A stretch of DNA of 64,000 nt. It comes from Coprinellus micaceus (Eukaryota > Basidiomycota > Agaricomycetes > Agaricales > Psathyrellaceae). The stretch lies in NCBI GenBank assembly GCA_951394405.1, contig OX596336.1, positions 3,472,001 to 3,536,000 on the forward strand, in the 5' to 3' direction. The position numbers and the translations under genes were made by a program. The notes under the pieces were generated by a model. The model was not told where the DNA came from and did not search any database. It saw only the letters and a program-made list of their open reading frames with translations. Positions within the stretch are counted from its first letter, which is position 1. Each line of letters starts with the position of its first letter. Below, in pieces: positions 1 to 13,723 of this stretch.

Positions 1-78
1 CCCAACCACGACCCTGTGCTCACCAAACGACCCTTCGAGGACTGTACAAGGCCACAGGAACCGAGATAGCCCCTCGCC

Positions 79-1951
<1,873 letters not shown>

Positions 1952-2206
1952 ATGCATTCGTTATCTCGTACTTACGCGACACCTCTTCTCTTATACTCTT
2001 GTTGTTTTACTCACTATTTTATGCCCCTTGCTCGTGTTTCTTCCTGTACAACATCTTCCCATCGTGTAAAAATACAAGCCTCTTCCTGTCCTCCATGGAT
2101 GTCATTAGTTGGGTCTCCCTGCATAACCTGCTTCACAGACTACTTTTTGAAAGCCAGTCGGATATGAGCTGTCTAGAAATCGCTCCCCTCCAAGCCCACA
2201 ACCATC

Positions 2207-2838
2207 CTAATCATCCCCAACCCCAGCCTGGTGCTGTCGATGCCTCAGGCTTGGCTCGTCGGAAAGGTGCTTGCGAAGGAGTACTGGTGATGACGGCCTT
2301 GTTGCAGCAGGACTGAGGATATCCACGCCCGAAAGCTTCAGATTCTTCTCTGTGGCGAAGAACTCCTGGGGTTGTGGAGTGCCATTGGCAGCTTCCGCTG
2401 TGAACACAGGCGTTTCCCGCAGGGGATTCGAAAGATCTGAGTCTGCGGGTTCGACGTGGATGGAAGGGGATTGGACTTGTGATACTTGGTCGGATGTTGA
2501 GGCTTTGACGTCGTCTACGATTCCGAGGGTACGTGCGATAACGTATGATGCCACGTCCTGCATAATTTCAGAGTTAGCCAGTCATTCTAACTTGTTTTCA
2601 TCCTGAAAGCAGCACGAGAGGGAAGTGGAGAACTCACAACCATGCCAAGGATAAGCGTCGGGAGGCATAGCACGAAAGACAGAACCCGACAGAAATAGGC
2701 TATCCTCCCCACCCATGAATTGCTCTGATAGTTCCACAAATAGTCGATGTACCACGACCAGAGGAGGGCGGGGTATGCACTAGGCGGTACTTTGGAGATA
2801 TTGGATGTGACGTCGGAAACATAGGAAGTAATGTTCAT
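2207..2838 (-). CDS. small conserved membrane protein, unknown function
   Basis: Two exons, 2838-2638 and 2557-2207, are separated by an 80-bp GTGAGT...GCAG intron. The join is in frame and gives LGMV|DVASYV. The roughly 183-residue product has a hydrophobic segment near residues 45-68 (IAYFCRVLSFVLCLPTLILG), a second weaker amphipathic stretch (DVASYVIARTLGIVDDV), and a polar Ser/Pro-rich tail that is probably cytosolic. I do not recognise the family. A possible upstream exon beginning at 2990 (MSCKQVGPR...) ends at a GTGAGT donor, but its frame does not join the ATG at 2838, so it may be 5' UTR. The gene ends tail to tail with ESA1 (255 bp apart) and is divergent from the ZNFX1-like gene. 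Confidence 0.6.
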
Positions 2839-3482
2839 GGCGCCTGTCTCGTGTGTGTATCGTCCTAAACCCCATTTTTGTCGCGTCAGAATCGATCTGG
2901 AAGGTCTGTGTATAGACTCACGGTGTCCCGAAGATTAGAGAGGGCTTGGTGAAGGAGATAGGTTCGGGGTCCAACTTGCTTGCAGGACATGATTTCACGT
3001 GAGAGATCGGTCGCGTCATATGCCGCTTGGCGCGTCTTTCTCACGGTTTGGAGCGGGCGCGATGACTACACGATGACCCTCTTCCTTCCCTTCCACCTTC
3101 ACGGACTGGAATCTTGATTCAATGCCCCAGCTCTGAAGACACGAACACTGCGCCCATGTGGCCCCCCACCGCAAAATCCTGCTCCCACCAAGGAAAAACT
3201 CCCCACGAACTTCGAGAGGAGACTCCGGTTCGAGTCGTTGACACTTGTACGCGGCACGACGAGACTCTGGACCGCGAACGCGACACTGCTTCCAAAGCCC
3301 CACTCGCGCGGCTCTGTGTCAACATGGACTGCGCATTTGTCACGCGAAGCCCTGATAAGAGTAACAAGCGCCCCCTGCCCTCAAGCATTCGTCCAAATCT
3401 GGAGGTGGCTCGAGCGCTGTTGTATACATAAATGAATTACTCGGGCACGAGGCATCCCCATCCTTCCCAGTTTCACTCCACC
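2839..3482. other. divergent intergenic region
   Basis: About 640 bp lie between two divergently transcribed genes and presumably contain both promoters. Short reading frames exist on both strands but show no recognisable protein and no splice structure. I see no repeat or TATA box. Confidence 0.5.
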
Positions 3483-6400
3483 ATGAGTCAAACTAAGAGG
3501 AGACCCTGCTCTTTCTTTCGGACACCTCGCGGCTGTAGGAACGGCGATACATGTCCCTTCAGCCACGATGTGGGATCCAATTCTAGCGGACCATTTTCCC
3601 CACCAACCTCCCCTAATCGCAATCGCGATCATCAGCGACCTGGCTCATTGACCTGCCGATTCTGGTTGATCAACGGGCGCTGCAACAAAGGAGACCAATG
3701 CACTTACCGGCATCAACGCGATGCAGAGGTTTCGGAACGGGGGTCCTCGAGGACCCAGCTGGCGCCACCACTGCTTGGGACAGACGGAGTCTCCAACGTC
3801 GATCTAACCAACCACGATCTCTTCCGATCGCTCTCCGATAAGCCACTCTCATCCTCAGAAATCAAGGCCGTCTTGAGAGGCTTCCTCTTTGACGACTTCC
3901 GATTCGCGAAAACTTTCAATATCTACGCGTTTTGGGTGCCATTCCAGAGTGCCCATCGCTCTAACAAGCATTGGGTATGCTCGCTCTTCGGCTCAACCCC
4001 GAGATGGCTCTAACCATGTCCTTAGTCCGACGAGGAGGGCCAGCTTCTCCTCGACACCGTCGCTTCTGGTAACGGCATCCTCCGTATCAATGACATTGTG
4101 CTCTGGCACCAAGTTGCATACGATGCTGGTACCAACCCATCCATCCTTTCTTTCCAGCGCGGTTACTTCCCGTTGCTCTCTGTAAGTTTTGTATACTCCC
4201 GCCGCCACTGTAAGTTCTCACATTTTGCAGCTCTTGTCCGCCGATTTTGTCCTCAGGAGCACGCGCAGCAATCTAGTACAGTGGGTGGAGCCAAAGCATT
4301 TTCGTCTATATCTCTGATGCCGTGATTAGCGCGCTCTACCTACGAATCCTCGACAATTTTGATCAGTTTGCAGACCACTTGGAAAGTTGTATCGTTGACG
4401 CCATGAGAGCCTGCTCGTTCAACCCTCCGTCGAGCCGATCCGATCTCGACAAGCTATCAGGGTCCCAACTCTTTTCTGCTCTGACTACGGTCTTCTTCGA
4501 GTGAGGCGCCCCTTATGCTCACCGAGGCATTACGCTAACATATCTCAGAATCCTTACGCGGTTCAAGAATGCGACCTCGACATACCCCAGGATAACTCCA
4601 ATCGTCGAGCGCTTAGCCGAGTGGATAGAAACATGGGCCTCTGGCGTGTCCTCAAATCCGCCCACTTTCCTCGACCCCCAATTTTTGTCCTCTCCGGAAG
4701 AGTCACGTAACTTCTTCATCTCCTACCTGCGAGACAAGGTGCAAAGGCTCATCACGATCACGGATCGAGAGAAGAACAAGGCGGAACGCTCCGCTCGAAG
4801 GAGAGAACAGCAGAAGCCAATGTATAGGTCGTCGAATGAGGGCATTGTTTCTGCCTTGCACATCCTCCATGAAGACCAAGGGCCAGGGATCCTCAGGCCT
4901 GATGGCCCTCGACACGATAACGACTCCGACGACATCGGCGACATACGTATCGCGCCGACTGAGCAGGAGCTCTTCTGTAAAATTGCGCCTTACCTGCCCG
5001 CGAATTTCTACGAAGCCCCACACCACCTTCCCCAAGACAGCATGGAGCGCCTCCTTGATATCCAGTTCAGGCTCTTACGCGAGGAGTTGACGTGAGCATC
5101 TGATCATCTAACAGAGGTATTTTCACTGAGCTTTATACACGCCCACAGAGCACCTCTCAGAACCAGCACTCAGCTCATTCGCAACGACTTGCTGAGCAAG
5201 GAAAGGAAGACGCAACTGGCTACGCTCATACAGAAGATGGGTGGCAAGTACAAAGGCTTCGTCTCGAACGAGGAGAATGTGATGTTCAATGTTTACACGA
5301 ACGCCGAATTCCGTGGGCTGGCCCCAGACCGACGAGGCATTTCGGTCCAAGTCTCATTTGACGCACCCCCAGGACGAGCCCGAGCCCCCAAAGCAAAGGA
5401 CCGTGCTGCCTTCTGGGAAGGGATGAGCGGCAAGCGCCTGATCCAAGGTGGCCTGATTGCACTGGTCTGGGAGGAGTATGGCGAGATTGACATTCACCTC
5501 GGTATCCTCTCGACATCTATCAAGGAAATCACGGACTTCGTCAAGGCCAATCCAGACAGGGTCATCGCACGCATCGTCTTCTTCGATGCCTCGGTTCAAC
5601 TCCGCATCCTCCAGGTGCTCAAAGGGGATCGACGCCACTTAACTGGCAAGAAACTCCTGGTTGAATCTCCCGTCATGTTCGAAGCCATCAGGCCTTTCCT
5701 AGAGGCCCTTCGCGTGGAGCCAGAGTCCTTGCCCTTCAAGCCCTACCTAGTCCATCGCCCCTTCGGATCCTTCGATCCAAATCGCGTCAACGGAATCTCC
5801 GTTTTGCCGCCCAGTTACGCTCGCCGGCCTGGCTTCCAGTATCAACTTGCACCGCTATTCCCCCCGGAGAGTGGCATTACCGATCTCAAGCTCGCCGCCA
5901 ACGATCCTGATTCTATCGCCCATGTCAGAGAAGCGTTAAAAGAGAGTCGTCTCGATCCGAGCCAGGCAGACGCGGTCGTCGATACGCTGACCCGAGAGGT
6001 GGCGCTTATTCAAGGGTGCGCCTGTCCCCTCGGCTTCCCCTTCACAAACTAATTACATACCTCACCCCTCAGACCGCCCGGTACCGGGAAGGTAATATAC
6101 CATCGCCATTTTCATTTGTGCATTACTTACGAGATCATCCCTAGTCCTTCGTGGGCATCGAGCTGTTGCGTGTGCTGCTGCAGTCCGCCAAACCGGTACT
6201 CATGATCGCATTCACTAACCATGCTCTCGACCACATGCTCTGCGGGGTGCTCGACGCCAAAATAACCGACAAGATCGTTCGACTGGGCGGCCGATCCGCA
6301 GACGAGCGCATATCCGAGTACTCGATCGAAAACCTAGAGATGGTCGCAGGCAAGTCGATTCTCGACAGGAGCTTCGGCCGCCACTACAGAGACGTCAAGG

Positions 6401-9400
6401 AAACAGAGAAGGAGATCGAGAATTTCATGAAGGAATACATGCGCAAGGACGCCTCATCGGACGATATCACACGTTACCTGATTACGCAGTACCCAGAACA
6501 CTTCACGTACCTCCTCTCCCCCCCAAACTGGGCCTCCCTTCTTCACCAGCAAGCCGTCGACGACCAGGAAGGGTGGACCCGAGCCGGACGCCGTGGCCAG
6601 CAGCAAGAAGAAGACGCCTCCATTTACTCCTTCTGGTGTGAAGGGAAAGACATCGGCTTCTTGTCCCACCCTTTATTCCCCACACCAGCACCTCCACCTG
6701 ACCCCCCGGCAAAGGTAGATAACGCACCTCCGCGGCAATCCAACCGCTTTGAAGCACTCCCAGTTGAAGCTACTCCAGCTGAGGAAGACGAAGACCCTTT
6801 GAATGATGATGAGCCCATATTCACGGAGTTCTGGGAGTCACCCGACGCCTGGCTCGGAACCACAACACCAGCTGGGGAGAAACCTCAAGAGGATGCCCAA
6901 CCTGCAGATGAGCCTGCCGCACCAGAAGTGGGGGCGTCCGCTACCACCCTCGACAGGGAGACGCTCGTCGAAGCGAATCTGAGAACTGCAGTGCGCTCAA
7001 ATGTTGAGCAATTCTTCTCCGAAGCTTGGCTAGGGCCGGTACCAGACGTCCCAATTGGTAACCGAGATGTGGATGAGTTGTTGGCAGACGGCAGTATATG
7101 GGATATGTCTTTTGCTGAGAGGCAGAAACTTCATGAATACTGGAACAAGGATGTCATCACCCGAAGGTCTGTAACGCATGAAGAAGACTTCGAGGGGTTG
7201 CGCCGAAAGCATGAGGAGGCTCAGAAGACCTACAACGAAGGGCGTGATGAGGTGAGCCAGATTCAGTCGCCTCATCACTCGGCCATTCGTTCCGTCCTCT
7301 TACCACTTGTCCCATAGATTAAGCGACAGCTACTGAAGAACACTGACATCGTCGGCTGTACTACAACAGGTGCTGCAAAGCTATCTTCTCTCCTCAAAGT
7401 ATGTCAACGTCATGTGCAATAACGCGACTATGGTCTGATTGTTAATTTCAGGGTCTTTCGCCGCGTATACTCCTCGTCGAGGAGGCTGGCCAGGTTCTCG
7501 AGGCCCATATTCTAGGCAGCCTCGTCCCGTCTATCGAGCACCTAATCTTGATTGGGGACCCGAAGCAACTCCGTCCAACTCTCAATAACTACGGTAAGCG
7601 CTGTCTCCTCCGACTTAGACTATGTGTATTGGCCTTGTGCTAATGTTTCGCCAGCCCTATCCATGGACAGCCCCAGAGGCAGCAAGCTCTACCGATTTGA
7701 CATGTCCTTGATGGAGCGTCTGTCGTCGTCCGGCTTCCCAATGTCACAGATCAATGTCCAGAGGAGAATGAGGCCCGAGATCTCCAACCTTATTAGGTAC
7801 GGCGCGTGTTCTCGGGCCAAACCGGTTCTGATGTACCCTCTCCAGGAAAACCCTCTACCCCAACCTCATCGACAACGACATCGTCAAGTCCTACCCAGAT
7901 GTGAGAGGTTTCACGACGAACGTGTACTTCTTGGATCATAGTCACCCGGAGAACGATGGTAGTGCGGAGGATACCTCGAGCAAGTTCAACGTTTACGAGG
8001 TGCGTCTTCACTTGGTTCCACCCTTGGTCAATGGACGAGGGCTGAATGGAAGTAGGTTGAAATGATTCGTGATCTTGTGCTCTATCTGCTGAGGTCAGCC
8101 ATACTTATTCCACGAATGAGTGTAGGTACTGACGACTTCAATACGACCCCAAAGGCAAGGCTGTTATTCCCAAGAGGGTGACATTGTTGTTCTCTGCGCC
8201 TACCTGGGTCAGCTGGCGAGGGTTAGGGATGCATTGCAAGATCAAGTTGCAATTCTCATCGACGAACGCGACCAGACCGAGCTAGCCGATCGGGAAGAGG
8301 ATGTCAACGAACTGAGGCAGGAAACGCTGGTCACTCATGTCAAAATCGCTTCGCGGGTATGTCCACCTCATTGTAACTGACAGATGGCCTTGAGTAACAC
8401 GCCTCAGGTCCGGCTTCGCACCGTCGATAATTACCAAGGAGAAGAAGGACGGGTGAGCCGTTACCTATACCTAAGGAGACTCTGGAAACTGAAGGACACC
8501 CCTAACTGCGATTATTAGGTTGTCATCCTCTCGCTGGTGAGGAATGCAGGGCCGAATAACCAGGCCGGGATCGAAGGCGGGCTCCGAAAGACAATTGGCT
8601 TCCTCAGGGTACGTCGTTAATCCGCATGTTGAACCTTGCGCTCGCTAACCTTTCTCTCAAGTCGGAAAACAGGACGAATGGTGTGTCCATCTGATCGATG
8701 CCTCGTCTCAGAAGTTGCTCAGAAGAACTAATACTTTTTTAGTTGCTCTATCCAGAGCGAAAGAAGGCCTGTACATTCTCGGGAACAAAAACCAGTTCTC
8801 TGCCAGAAGCCCGATGTGGAAAGGCGTCATCGATGAGCTGGAAGAGAAAGGGTGTGTCGGGGACGCTTTCCCGGTAGCTTGCCATCGCCATCCGGAATCG
8901 GTCCAATACATCTCGAAACCCGGAGTTCTACCCTCGCTATCTCCTGACGGTGAGTGATACTACCTCGCTCGCTGTGTCTACGTGCTCAACGAACGGCCCC
9001 ACCCAGGCGGCTGTCTCCAAGCGTGCGATGCAAGGCTCAAGTGTGGCCACGTTTGCCCATACAAGGTTTGTGTCTATACCCCCTCTCCTGTAAGTATCTG
9101 ACACCGAGGTGTGTTCAGTGCCACCCGGATGACCCGAACCATGTCGGTGTCCAGTGTTCGCAAAGGTGTAGCCGAATGTGCCCTCGTCAGCATCCCTGCC
9201 TGCGCGAGTGCGCCCAAGACTGTGGGCTATGTAGGCACATCGTACCGGGCGTTCCTCTTCCGTGTGGTCATGTAGCCGATGTCTATTGGTGCGTTCTATA
9301 CGACGTAGCATTGAACCGGTTCTGACTCGCCGGGGTACAGTCACCAGATGGATACGCTCGACGATGTCACCTGCAACGTGCGTGTCAGAAAGGAGCTTGT

Positions 9401-11883
9401 GCTGTGCGAACACTCTGCAGAGATGGCCTGCTCTGAGGACCCTGGAGAGTTCGTTTGTCACGAGCGTTGCAACCTGGCCATGGCCTGCTGTGGGCGCAAC
9501 TGCAACTCCAATTGCTCCCAGTGTCAACACCTCAATTCTCGCATTGGTGAAGCTGCTATCCAACGAGTTCAGCATCAGCAACACAAGTGCCAGAAGACCC
9601 TCTACTGCGCCCATTCCTGCGAGGAAATGTGCTCTGGACAACATGAATGCACGAAAGTCTGCAGAAAGGAATGCCGGCAGGAGTGCACCCATTCGAAGTG
9701 CCGGCAACATTGCTCTTCCCTTTGTTCTCCTTGCAAACAACCCTGTACTTGGTATGTTTTCTTTCCCCGACAGACCGACAAGACGAAGACAAAGACAACT
9801 TTAAACTTACATTCACCTCTCAGGCGATGTCCTCACGCACAATGTCCAGTCCCTTGCGGTTCGGTAAGGCACACTCTCCGTGTTCTCAAGCCTCCACATG
9901 CATCGAGCGATTGACTGACACCCCATAGATTTGTGTTCGGTTACCGTGTGACGAAAAGTGCGACAAGTCTCTCCCCTGTGGTCACTCTTGTCCATCGAGT
10001 AAGTCCTTGAGTGTTTCCCACGAATGACGTCATTGATTGGTACTGTCTAGTCTGCGGCGAGGACTGCTCCGTCCAGGTCTGCCTCACATGTGCGAGCGAG
10101 CATACCAAAGGGCAGGTCGTCGACCTTGTCATGGTTCGCAGATTGGAGGAGATGGACCTAGATGACCCCTTCGACCGTGTTATCACACTACCGAAGTGCA
10201 AGCATGTCTTCACGGTGGAGACCCTAGACGGTGTTTGCGGGCTCAAGGACTGGTACTCGTACGATGAAGCCGGGCAAAGGTGGATAGGACTGAACGTCCC
10301 CTCCACCCCATTACAAGTCCCTGTATGCCCAACATGTCGAGCTCCCGTCACGTCCCCGCGATATGGCCGTGCTTTCAAAGCCGCCGACCTGGACATCCTG
10401 GAGAGAAACGTGGTGACCAAGATGACACAAGGATTGAGGGGCATTCAGACGGATCTCGACGCCATCGATAGCTCAGCAATCGGAAATGCTGTCGCTGTAG
10501 CCTTCAAGCAGGCCACTTCCATAACCCCCAAGTCAATGAACCAGCAGACGATGCGCACGCTGAACAGAGATCGGATGGCCGTCTTTGCTAAGTCACCACG
10601 CATGGAGCCCATTCACGCCGACTACTTCAAGGACGACAAGTTGTTCCCTATTTCTCCAGAGACGTCACGCATTTGGAAAGCCCACGCCAGGCCCATCTTC
10701 AAGCTCCTGATCGATATCTCCAAGGTCACTCGAGTACGACCTGCACACGTTCACGCATGGGAATCGGCGTTCACGTACCTCTACGACAAGGAGATCGAGG
10801 CCGCAGTCGCGGACCCGCATCACGCTCCACGGAACCCACAGGAACACGCAATGAGGATGGCTAAAATGAAGGTGGGGCAACCTCACCCAAGGTCCGATAA
10901 ACGATTCCTCGTCGAAGCTATCTGGACCGCCGTGCTGCTGAGGTTCGCACTCCTCAAGTTGGTCTGTCAGGTCCTTGAGACCATTTCTTCCCGCCCTGAG
11001 GTTTTCAATCAAGATGAATGCGCGATGTGGGGTCAGTACGGATCCTTCGTAGTTCGGTCTTGCGTCAGAGACTCTCTTCTGAGCTTCGACATCGCGGAGG
11101 AGTCCAACGCGCATCGCCAGATGACTAAATCTCGTGTCTTCATGCTCCGCTCGAGCTTGGAAGAGTGTCGCTTCAGAATGGCAATGGCACACTGCACAGG
11201 TAGGTTTCACGAACAGCGGGAGCACCTGCTCCTGCTCGCACAAGAACATCTGGCTGCCGCCACCAACACGGTCACAGAGACCATCCGCGTGTATCACACC
11301 AAATTGCCTGAGGACTCTTCGTCATGGCTGGTGGAGAATTTTGCGGACCCAACCACCTTGATTCTGGAAGAATGGACCAGTATCGTGAGAAGCATCCGCC
11401 AGGAGACATTTTACGAACCTCTGTCGTTGGACGAGAAAATCAAGGTCGTCCAGGCAATGAACTTCGGTGAGCAATGCGTCCAGCTCTCCTGATTACTAGG
11501 CCTGTAACTGGCCCTCTATGAGGGGAAACTCTCAATAGAGGTTCTGTCTCGCGAGGGACGGTAACGAGTCTACCTGATCGCCTTGATCACCTCAGTAACG
11601 CCTCCTTTTTCAGGGTACACGGGCCACTGGTACAGTTGCCCTAACGGACATACATTCGTGATTACAGAGGTGACTCTTCCTTACCGCCCATCTCTTATGT
11701 GGCTCGTGCTGACAGCTTTGGTAGTGCGGAGGAGCGATGGAAGCCTCTCGGTGTCCTGATTGTGGAGAACGAATTGGAGGAGGCGGACATCACCTCGACC
11801 CCGCCAACCGAAGGGCTGATGACTTCGAGCAAATCGCGAGAGAACAAGGTGCCCAGGTTAGCCCTTTTGAATGGGGACGATGA
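3483..11883 (+). CDS. ZNFX1: ZNFX1-type SF1 RNA helicase with CCCH, NFX1 and RZ zinc fingers
   Basis: A large protein of roughly 2,300 residues spread over more than 20 exons. In order: two CCCH fingers (PCSFFRTPRGCRNGDTCPF; CRFWLINGRCNKGDQCTYRH), a long helical region, then an SF1/Upf1-like helicase. The helicase has motif I PPGTGK on a 19-nt exon (6073-6091), motif II ILLVEEAGQ, motif III GDPKQLRPT, RRMRP, motif V TVDNYQGEEGR and motif VI NVALSRAKEGL. A Cys/His-rich NFX1-type finger array follows (about 9000-10100), then a helical region. The C-terminal RZ finger (GHWYSCPNGHTFVI, ECGGAM, ASRCPDCGERIGG; about 11615-11800) closes the protein. ZNFX1 and fission yeast Hrr1 act in small-RNA and heterochromatin pathways, so a role in RNAi or RNA-granule biology is inferred from the family. 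An apparent break near 4280 is resolved by a 49-bp intron (4281-4329). The stop is at 11881-11883. The start is the ATG just before the first CCCH finger; an in-frame ATG at 3432 is possible. Confidence 0.92.
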
Positions 11884-12265
11884 TTGCACAGGCGACTTGA
11901 GCCCCTAGCCCCAAGATATGGAGATCGTTTCTACACTACATACCCCACCTTCGAACTGTAACCAGGATCAATATGTTGTATGACTTGCGCATGACTCTGA
12001 AGCTTGGGGGGTATGTCAGCGGTGGGCGGAGGCAGAGCGGTACCGCGGTCAGCCAGGGCAGTCGTCCCTTGGGCACCAAACCAAGGCGCCGTTTCTCAGT
12101 GCTTTGACTCACTTTCCAACAATCGTCGATAGGTAAGGCGGTGCCTAGCGCTGTTTGACTTATTCTCAGCACAGTTTATCACCGCCTTGAATAAGCCAAG
12201 GGGTCGACCTCGTCATAAAATTGGTACTGAAGCGGCAAGATGCCTTGTCTGGGTAACGGCGAGAT
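11884..12265. other. convergent intergenic region
   Basis: About 380 bp between the 3' end of the ZNFX1-like gene and the 3' end of the membrane glycoprotein gene. Nothing recognisable beyond probable 3' UTRs. Confidence 0.4.
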
Positions 12266-13285
12266 CTAATGCCCCTTTGCAGAAATCTTCCTCCGAGTTA
12301 CGAGCCACGTCAGGAGAGAGGCTACTATCGCTACGGCAATCAGTGAACCTACTAGTAGTCCTGCGAACTGCCCTGACGAAAGGTTCACCTGGCTTGAGGA
12401 CCGGCACTGCGATTGGGAAGTTGTTGGAGTCGGCTTCCCAAATGCGTTGGTGATAGTCGAAGGCAAATCTAGTCTCTCGAAGACTTTGACGGAGCTATCC
12501 AGGATATCGAGACTCCAGAGGCTCTCCTTCTTCGCACGAAATCGCTCTGGATACACCATCGCAGAATCCCACTTTACATCGTCCAACCTCTTCAACCCAT
12601 CTGGCTGCTCCCATCCCTCGTCGAATAGCCTCTCCCCAAACCATGTGCCCACCACGTTTGGATCCTGATCCGACCCAGTGTAGAAAGTCGGCTCCTCAGT
12701 TTTGCCTATGAACCCTTCCTTCCATTGAACAACGGCCCAAACCAACAGCCCTGCAAACTGTTCCCGGTTCACGACACGGAACCCGAGCGTAAGGCCCTTC
12801 TCTTGTAGCTCCGGGCCCTCGCTACCTGATACAATAGGTAAAGGGACGTCGAATCCCACAAGTTTGGAGGAGTTGTGCCTGGGGTCCGCTGGGTGTACCA
12901 ATGCGCCGTTGACGTACATGGCGAAGTAATCGTCGGCTGCAGCGAAGATGGTGGCCAAGTGCGGCTGTATCGGTGTGCCATTTTGGAACACAGGGTAGGG
13001 GTGGGTAATGCGAAAAGCGCGTTGTTCGGTGAGGGTCGTGATGAGGTTGATTGTGTCGTTCGTCCAGATCCAGGAAGAATTCATCAGCAAGCCTGGATTG
13101 TCGACGAAGCGAATGTCGTCTGTAGAAATGGGCCGGGTTTTCGACTGGGTGAGTGCACGGGGATATGTTGTCATGGTGGTACTCTTGCTGCTTGCTGAGA
13201 GGGAAAATTCTGCTAGGTCGCTCGTAAGGGTGCACTCACTGGAGAACACGCCGTTTAAGGGGGAAATGCGACTGATATAGATCAC
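12266..13285 (-). CDS. predicted single-pass membrane glycoprotein, unknown function
   Basis: One long open exon. The recognisable part begins around 13174 (MTTYPRALTQ) and ends with a clear transmembrane segment (about FAGLLVGSLIAVAIVASLLTW) followed by a basic RRK tail. The ectodomain-like part has several N-glycosylation sequons (NSS, NDT, NGT) and the phrase DDYFAMYVNGALVHPAD, which resembles a beta-sandwich lectin or adhesin fold. Together these suggest a type I plasma-membrane or cell-wall-facing protein. No signal peptide is visible in the open frame, so the true N-terminus may lie on an upstream exon. A GTGAGT donor and a CTCAG acceptor inside the first 110 bp of the frame support alternative splicing of the 5' end. 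The function is not recognised. Confidence 0.6.
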   Translation of the reverse strand: MIYISRISPLNGVFSSECTLTSDLAEFSLSASSKSTTMTTYPRALTQSKTRPISTDDIRFVDNPGLLMNSSWIWTNDTINLITTLTEQRAFRITHPYPVFQNGTPIQPHLATIFAAADDYFAMYVNGALVHPADPRHNSSKLVGFDVPLPIVSGSEGPELQEKGLTLGFRVVNREQFAGLLVWAVVQWKEGFIGKTEEPTFYTGSDQDPNVVGTWFGERLFDEGWEQPDGLKRLDDVKWDSAMVYPERFRAKKESLWSLDILDSSVKVFERLDLPSTITNAFGKPTPTTSQSQCRSSSQVNLSSGQFAGLLVGSLIAVAIVASLLTWLVTRRKISAKGH

Positions 13286-13723
13286 TCGTCATCCGAGAGA
13301 CCCGTAGTTCTTGCGTAGTTCAGGGCTCAAAAGTGAGCGTTGTAACACCTGTGAGAGTGTAGCTGAGGGAAGTGCATCCATAAGTTGTACGCCAAGTCTG
13401 AATCAGGTTCGCAATGCCATTGCCATGGCGTCTCCTAGATGTTGGCCCTCGTTCGTGTGGACCCCTAGGCTCAGCCTGAGAGCGCAACTGCAGGGTGGAA
13501 GAGGGTGGGCACTGTCTCATCCCAACGATCATGGCGCCGATGTTCAGAACAAGCGTACCTTGCGAGTGCGAAACAACATGAGACACCGCCTCATCTACAC
13601 TTCGAAGCTTCACGTCCCGAGTCGCCCAAGCCCAAGTAGCCACATGCACGCACTAAGTAGAAGGCATCGATACGTTATAATCATCAAGTTAGAACTCCTT
13701 CACATACTTCAATACGAGCCTTT
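13286..13723. other. intergenic region, possible 5' exon of the glycoprotein gene
   Basis: About 440 bp upstream of the membrane glycoprotein gene and downstream of PP2C gene A. Neither strand shows a hydrophobic signal sequence or another recognisable exon. Confidence 0.35.

Noticed and set aside
4271..4330. Frameshift or pseudogene in the ZNFX1-like gene
   Set aside because: A 49-bp intron with canonical ends restores a single open frame that continues through all helicase motifs.
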